Origin: Chelydra serpentina
Taxonomy: Eukaryota; Chordata; Testudines; Chelydridae
Direction: 5' to 3'
DNA length: 64,000 nucleotides
Assembly (NCBI GenBank): GCA_037349315.1
Contig: JBAIAC010000051.1
Coordinates: 25,270,001 to 25,334,000 of the forward strand
Position numbers and translations under genes: made by a program
Notes under the pieces: generated by a model
The model's database searches: none
What the model saw: the letters and a program-made list of their open reading frames with translations, nothing else
What the model was told of the DNA's origin: nothing
Shown here: one piece after another, positions 58,195 through 64,000 of the stretch
Layout: every line of letters starts with the position of its first letter
How positions within the stretch are numbered: the stretch's first letter is position 1

Positions 58195-58267
58195 CTGTAC
58201 AAAGCGGAGGTTGCTCTCTTCAGCCCTTTGGGTCTGTTGGGTTTAGGTTCTCCAGCCATGTTGATAT
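58195..58267 (-). CDS. RALY: RALY coding exon following the RRM
   Basis: This 73-bp exon encodes INMAGEPKPNRPKGLKRATS then ALY. It is the stretch directly after the RNA recognition motif in RALY/hnRNP C proteins (human DINMAGEPKPDRPKGLKRAASA). It starts two bases into the Asp codon, so the G should end the next upstream exon. The acceptor is CATTGCAG at 58268 and above, and the donor GTAGGT starts at 58194. The RRM itself is upstream, beyond the window. Confidence 0.97.
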
Positions 58268-59670
58268 CTGCAATGAATCAAACCCCTGAATTAATGTCAG
58301 CATATAAAACTCATCTCACACAGATCTGGCTCTCTGAGTACATGCAGCCATCTTGTTGACACAGATGCAATCCCCACATCATATGGTTCAATTACCTGCC
58401 CATACAGACTCCTAGCAGGGAGCTGTGTATTGTGCTAATCAAACAGTTTTGCTAAGCTTCTGCTGCCTCTGCTTGCACTTTGGGACTCCTGCTGGGCCTT
58501 GTCCACATGTCCAAAGCAGCCGCTCTCTCTACAAGCCTCTTTCCCCTTACCTAAGGCAGCTGGCAAACAATCAGCTTCTAATCAGAGAACCCACTGCATG
58601 CTAATCCTGGCACCTAAAGCCCCTTGCAGCTCATGCCTTTCTAGGATTGGCTTCCAAGGAGAATTCAGTGCTCTCTTTACGAAACATGGCGAATGTGTAA
58701 GCTCCTCGCCACTGCTGGCTGATAGATGCAATTTATTTCTCTTCCTCCAAGTATAAAATTAATACTAAATATAGGACACAAAGGAAAGGTCTGAAGTCCC
58801 CTTTGAGGTCTCCTCCGATTGGTCTGTTCTAAAAGCTGCACAGGGTGCAGAAGCATGTCTGCAGTCACCCCAATTGATCTCAGAGGCAGGTTTCATTCCA
58901 GCGATGGTGAGAATGAAATTTTCTGATCGGCCGAGGAAATCTCTGTCCTGAACCTCCACGCTGAATGAGCGCATTGGACGTGAGAATAGAGAGATATGGC
59001 CAATTTCATGATGTCTGTGCAAAGCCTGAGCAAACTAACTCTGAGCACGGACACAAAACTGCACAGAAACAATCCATCAGAGAGGTGACATATTGCACTG
59101 GGAGTGAGCAATTGTCTTCTGCCTGCCAGAGCTTCCTAGGACCCCCCCAATTCTTCATGACTTGTACCCACAAGAACTAGTGTGCTGCCAGCCAGTCCCC
59201 TCCTTTGAATCCAGGGAATGATAGCAGGGTGATAGGTGCTTTTGATCAATGTGCTCATGATTTCAGGGGTGAGGGGACGGAGGGAGGGAGCACACACAGC
59301 GTGTGCAGCACTCCCAGGAGAGTGGTGCTGAGTTTTCTGAGTTTGATTCACACTGGGTTTCTACTATTATTATTATTGCTTATCTTTATTGCCATCGCTG
59401 CCAGGAAACCCAGCCCTGGGCCAGCACCCCATTGTGCTAGGCGCTGTACAAACACAGGTCTGTACCCCAAAGATTTTACAATTTGTGTACAAGACAAGAT
59501 GGTGGAAGTGAAATTGGCTAAGAGCAACCCGTTAGTTAGCCTACCCTGAACAATTCCTCCTCTAATTCTCTTTGCTGCTTACACATTCAGTTCTTGTGGA
59601 CATTTATTGAGTCATCCACCATCCTTAGGCCACACTGCCAACAACGCTGCTGTGCTTTTAAGTTCTCTGT

Positions 59671-59953
59671 GGGTACGTCTACATTGCAAAAAAAACCCTG
59701 CGGCCACGAGTCACAGAGCCCAGTCAACTGACTTGGGCTCGCGGGGCTTGTACTATGAGGCTAAATATAGTAGTGTAGACATTCCTACTCGGGCTGGAGC
59801 CAGGGCTCTGAGACGCCCCACTTGCCAGATTTCAGAGCCTGCGTGGGACCCTCTACACTGCTATTTTTAGCCCCATAGCGCAAGCCCCACTCAGTTGACC
59901 CAGGCTCTGAGACTTGTTGCTCTGTGTTGTTTTGTTTTGCAGTGTAGACATAA
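59671..59953. mobile_element. MITE, TACGTCTA family (copy 2)
   Basis: Starts GGGTACGTCTACATTGC and ends GCAGTGTAGACATAA. Flanks TCTCTGTG (59663-59670) and CCTGTGTG (59954-59961) match at 6 of 8 bases. Interior words AACTGACTTGGGCTCGCGGG and CTCGGGCTGGAGCC match the 7302 copy. Confidence 0.75.
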
Positions 59954-60249
59954 CCTGTGTGGCGTATGGTATAGCTTAGGTCTCCCAGGGGCTCACAAGG
60001 GTACCGCTGAGCCTGGAGACCTAGTCTGTGAATGGTGCATAGCTGCCAAATATTGTGCAGCTCCACACACGCCATTTATGCAAACGACTGAATGGGCTAA
60101 GTTGGGTATTTGCAAATAATGTACCTATATTCATAAACTTCATCTTATGGTCAACACACCCTGCCCCAAGCAATGACGGGGACAGGATGGGGAGCGGCAC
60201 AAAACTTGGCAGCTGTGCTACAGTAGGTGGAAGAGTGTGTGGCTGGATG

Positions 60250-60637
60250 CAGGGCCGGTGCAAGGAAGTTTCGCGTTCTAGGTGAAACTTCCTTGCACCA
60301 GCCCTGTGCCCCCCCCATCTAACGCCGCCCCCCCCCAGGCCCTGGGAGCTCAGCCCCCCACCCCCCCCACGGGAGCTGAGCTTGGAACCGGGAGGCAGGG
60401 GGGCGGCTCGCCGCGGCTGCCTCCCGGCTCCCCACAGCAGCTGAGCGGGGAGCCAGGGGGCGGCACGCCACGGCTGCCTCCCGCTCAGTGGCTGAGCGGG
60501 GAGGCAGGGGGTGGCTCACTGTGGCTGCCTCCGGGCTCCCCGCTCAGCGGCTGAGGCGGGAGGCAGCTGCCCACTGCCCCCAAATCCTGGCGCCCTAGGC
60601 GACCGCCTAGGGTCGCCTAGTGCTAGCGCCGGCCCTG
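60250..60637 (+). mobile_element. GC-rich hAT-type MITE, CAGGGCCGGTGC family (copy 1)
   Basis: The left end CAGGGCCGGTGCAAGG and the right end GCGCCGGCCCTG are inverted repeats. Next to the left end is a palindrome, GTGCAAGGAAGTTTCGC with GTGAAACTTCCTTGCAC. The interior is over 70 percent G+C by eye. Flanks GCTGGATG (60242-60249) and GCTGGCTT (60638-60645) match at 6 of 8 bases. Confidence 0.8.
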
Positions 60638-61268
60638 GCTGGCTTGTGGGGAGGTGCTGGACAGTGCCTAGAGGCAGCCTGGGAGGTAGCTGGGTGGGCG
60701 GGGGAGGTTGAGGGGGTGGCTGAATACTGGGACACCTGCAGCGAGTGGTGGGGTAGCGGTGGGTGCTGGCCGGGTGGATGCTGGGCATCTGGGGGATAGC
60801 TCAGTGCTGGGTGGGTGAGTCTGAGGAGGAAGCTGGGGGATGGCTGGGAGGCAGCAGAATGAATGAATACGGGGGCAGCTGTGGTGCATGGTGGGGTCGC
60901 TGTAGATGCTGGGTAAGTTGGAGCTGGGTGTCAGGCTGGCGGTGGGTGCTGGGTTGGAGAGCCTGGGAGGTAGCTGAGCGGGGGGTTGCTGGGGCATTGC
61001 GGGTGGGGGTGGGGTGCTTTGGAATACTGGGGTACCTGGAAGTGCTGGGCATGTGGGTGATGGAGTAGATGGGAATGGCAGAGTAGCTGGAGAGGCTGGG
61101 GGTGAACATATGCTGGCTGCCTTCTCAGGAGTGAGTACTGTGGTGCATGGTGCTTTGTGATAGGGGGAACCGATGCAGCTTGTCGGCGGCTGAGGCTGCC
61201 TAGGGCCAATATTGGGTCCCTTACTTTGTACTGCTATCTCCTCACTCTCTCTTTTTCCTGGTGGTGAT
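60638..61268 (+). repeat. G-rich low-complexity block between two MITEs
   Basis: The plus strand has many GGGTGGGT, GCTGGGTG and GGTAGCTG words, with partly repeating spacing. No frame with a recognised domain lies in it. It sits precisely between two inverted copies of the same MITE. Confidence 0.6.
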
Positions 61269-61726
61269 CAGGGCCGGCGCTCCCATTAGGCGACCCTAGG
61301 CGGTGGCCTAGGGCGCCAGAATGTGGGGGGCGGCGACTCCTGGCGGTGGCAGTGCTGCCGAGAGGAACTGCGGCCCCTGCCGCCGGCGGAGCCCGCTGTG
61401 GCCCCCGGGGAGCCCAGCGCAGCCCGCCGCAGGCTGCGGGTGTGTGTGTATGTGTGTGGAATCGAGCCCAGCCCAGCCCAGCCCAGCTCCCGGCTGCAGA
61501 GGGGGGGGAGGGGCAGGGAGCCCAGCCCAGCCCCCCCGCTGCGGCCCACAGGCGGGTGGGGAGGCTGCCAGGTGGTGGTGGTTTGCCGCTGGCGGGGGGG
61601 TAGCTGCCGCGCGGGGGGTGGGGGTTGGAGCTGGCTGCCACGGGGGGCGGCGTTAGCGGGGGGAGGGCGCAGGGCTGGTGCAAGGAAGTTTAGGCTAGGG
61701 CGTGAAACTTCCTTGCACCGGCCCTG
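61269..61726 (-). mobile_element. GC-rich hAT-type MITE, CAGGGCCGGTGC family (copy 2, inverted)
   Basis: The element begins CAGGGCCGGCGC and ends GTGAAACTTCCTTGCACCGGCCCTG, the mirror of the 60250 copy. Its flanks GTGGTGAT (61261-61268) and GTGGGGGT (61727-61734) match at 6 of 8 bases. It contains a GT run at 61439-61460. Long open frames across it (to 224 codons) are GC-driven. Confidence 0.8.
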
Positions 61727-63342
61727 GTGGGGGTCCAGAAGGGTGAAGAACGGAGAGGAGAAGCAGGCAGCTCTTATGACTGCAGAGCCTTCCCCCAGCA
61801 AAGCTGGAAGCATGAGGAGCCATTGATCTGTGGGAACATGATGGGACAGGCAGCCACATGTGTGAGTGTCACTGGAGCAGCCCTGCTGATGCCAGCAAGG
61901 TTTGGCAGGAAACGTTTGTGTCTTTAGACTAAATTTGTCAGGACACACCGCATTTTGCATGAAATACAGCGAGTTAAATTTCTATTCTTATTTTTTTCCA
62001 TTATTTATATAGCACAAAAAAGTGTGCTAGGTACTGCATGGACAAATAAGGATACACAGCCCTGCCCCGAGGAACTTACTGCCCAAATAAAGAGCTTACA
62101 GTGACCCGCAAGTAGCTGAATTTCAAGTTAACTTGTACATGATGTACATCATTTTCAGGAGCTCCAGGCACGCTGCAGAGCTAATAAACCCAGAAAAAAC
62201 AGTGCCTAGGCAGACTATACATATAAAATATGGCTGCACAAGAACATATGAGGGTCATGGACAGAGAACCAAATGCAAAATGGGGTTATCCATACATGTA
62301 TGCCCTAGATCTGCACTCTTGAGAACGTGGAGGGTGGGCATTCTTGCTGGTGGGCTCTCACTGGCCAACAGGCTTTCTATGGCATTTGTCCAAATCCTTT
62401 GTTTGGTGGCCTTCAGGGTGCTCAGTTTTGCCAAACACTCAATTCCTATGGAATCTCAGGCCTGCAATACTTCACAGCACTAGATTTAGAGTCGAGTGCC
62501 AGGCTCATCTACTTAATCAAGCATTTGTCTGACCTTGGGCTAAGGGTATTGAGGTTTGTTTCATCTTGTGGGGTGGGGTGGCTGATACAACAAGGGTTGG
62601 TGGGTATCGCAGCACCACTGAGCCTATGGCAGGGTGATGTTTCGTCCATGTCAATGGACACATAATACAATATGAAATAAATTAAATTGAATGGGCCTGA
62701 ATTTTTCACTGCCTTATCCCTGTGCAAAAGCGGGCGTGAAACGCTACTGAATTAGAGTGGAAGCATTTTATACCCACTGAAACATGGTCTATTAGAGAGG
62801 GGCTTGAAAGGTGCCAGGGGGATAAGCAGAATACTGTAGCAGCTCAGACAAGAACGGCAGACACCGAAGCACTGACATTCCATGCAGAATATCAGGGCTT
62901 TTCAACAGCATTTAAAACAGCTTCTTTGGTGCTAATTCCCGTTCTTGTCTGAACAATGGAAAGACCCTGCTCTCCGGGAAGGGCTGTTTCATTCATAGAG
63001 TGCCTGCAGTGTTTCCTGCAAAGCCAGTATGGTCAGAATTGGAAACGGGCCGGGCTGTTCTGAAACCAGTGCAATGGGTGGTCAGTGCCCTAAGGATGGA
63101 GGAGCCGATCTGATCAAATATAACAACAGATCCAACCTTCACCTCCCACTCAAACTTGGAGCCTTTTCCGAGGCTTGAACTTCTTGTTTTAATCGGTGCT
63201 TCTGGTCTTGGCCAGAAGTAAAAATCCCAAAGCGCACTGGGCCAGATCCTGAGGTGATGTAATCAGCATAGCTCTGCTGAAGCTCTGCCGGTTTACCCCA
63301 GCCGAGTATCTGGCTCCATGAGAGTGGCTGTTGTTAAATTAA

Positions 63343-63660
63343 CAGTGCTGCCAACTCTCGTGCTTTTATCAGGAGTTTGGTAATAGTGCTTTTTCTAAAG
63401 CTCTAGCACATGTCATGTGATTAGGTGAGATTCTCAGCTTTCACTGGGAAAAAATTTTTTTTGTAGCCCTCCTGGCTGCAGAGAAAAGCTTGAAATGTGA
63501 CCTGAGAGCACCTTAAAAATTCAAAACCAAGAAGGAAAATAAACTGAGCCCCCAAGTTTTTGTGGTTGTTTCTGTTTTATGATCTCATGATTTGTAAGCC
63601 AGTCTCGTGATACCGGGGGCTTGACTTGTGGTTTTTGAACACTTGGGGTTGGCACTACTG
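63343..63660. mobile_element. MITE, 'CAGTGTTGCCAACTCTC' family (copy 4)
   Basis: The left end CAGTGCTGCCAACTCTCGTG and right end CTTGGGGTTGGCACTACTG are inverted repeats and match the ends of the 35174 copy. Interior GATCTCATGATTTGTAAGCC is also shared. Non-coding. Confidence 0.8.
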
Positions 63661-64000
63661 GAAACCTGCCACGAATGATTGCTCTTGCTTTGACTTCCAA
63701 GCCCATTTCTACGTCCTATCGGCCTGAGTGTAAGTTTAGAGAACCAAAGCTCTGATTTCTTTCACTTTTGTAGGTGAATCGAGACTGTCCTGAACCTCAA
63801 CCCACCCCAAATTTGCCCCCACCATTAAAAAATAAAATATTACAAACCCTTTCAAGAGGCAGCACTCAGACAATTACCAGCACTGCTCATCCCACTGATC
63901 ATGGCTCAGTGTGATGTGACTTGAGAAGATCAGGGGGAAGTGGGAGGAGCCGCTCATAGAAAAAGAGGGCAAGGGGCAGAGAAGGAGACAGTGCCTGAAC

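Larger units (their letters stand above)
58268..64000 (-). other. RALY: RALY intron continuing out of the window
   Basis: No RRM exon was found between 58268 and 64000, so the remaining 5' gene lies to the right. Repeats here include a MITE (59671), two inverted GC-rich MITEs (60250, 61269), old low-copy repeats with 'tgtgctaggcgctgtacaaa' words (59359-59480, 61985-62100), and a MITE at 63343. Stretches 58268-59358 and 62101-63342 contain nothing I could identify. Confidence 0.75.

Noticed and set aside
58765..59111. Minus-strand frame with a protein-like segment just before the RALY exon
   Set aside because: It is a single open frame with no known domain and no supporting splice sites. It is not the RALY RRM, which would contain motifs such as RVFIGNL and KGYAFV.
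60282..61960. Long open frames in GC-rich DNA resembling a gene or CpG-island promoter
   Set aside because: The sequence is explained by two inverted MITE copies and a G-rich block. The encoded peptides are Pro/Gly/Ala runs, as expected from composition. No RALY or other exon is recognisable.
58268..64000. RALY RRM exons
   Set aside because: Searched by eye on the minus strand for the RNP motifs and the residues that precede INMAGEPK; none was found, so these exons should lie right of the window.

Overview
The window looks like a piece of a reptile nuclear genome, most probably a turtle. Protein-coding sequence is sparse and split by long introns. The repeats are those expected in turtles: tRNA-derived pol III SINEs with CR1-type tails, CR1 LINEs, a Penelope-like element, LTR remnants, old MIR copies and many short hAT-type MITEs. 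The species is an inference from this repeat set; the gene calls rest on translated exons whose reading frames join across consensus splice sites.

Two host genes are present, both partial and facing each other tail to tail. EIF2S2 (beta subunit of translation initiation factor 2) enters from the left on the + strand. Its last three coding exons are at 459-515, 2290-2375 and 3430-3605, with a 3'UTR of about 1.8 kb ending near an AATAAA at 5392. RALY (an hnRNP C-like RNA-binding protein) lies on the - strand. Six coding exons run from 58195-58267 down to the stop codon at 23966-23968, with a likely poly(A) signal at 23369-23374. The RALY RRM exons and promoter lie beyond base 64000. This EIF2S2/RALY tail-to-tail order matches the mammalian order on human 20q11, which supports both calls.

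Layout: 1-5430 is the 3' part of EIF2S2. 5431-23350 is intergenic, with MITEs, an LTR-like block (9029-10150), a Penelope tail, a roughly 3-kb CR1 carrying a SINE and a MITE, and other retroelement debris. 23350-58267 is RALY exons and introns. The introns hold a near-palindromic Penelope insertion (31250-32458) with a 12-bp target duplication, and a three-level nest (CR1 > GC-rich hAT-like element > solo LTR) at 51080-52312. 58268-64000 is RALY intron with two inverted copies of a GC-rich MITE.

The most notable gene-level point is that this RALY lacks the glycine-rich segment found in mammalian RALY and has an acidic exon there instead. I found no complete novel gene system, no CRISPR array, no rRNA gene and no functional tRNA gene. 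Most long open frames are chance frames in GC-rich repeats.
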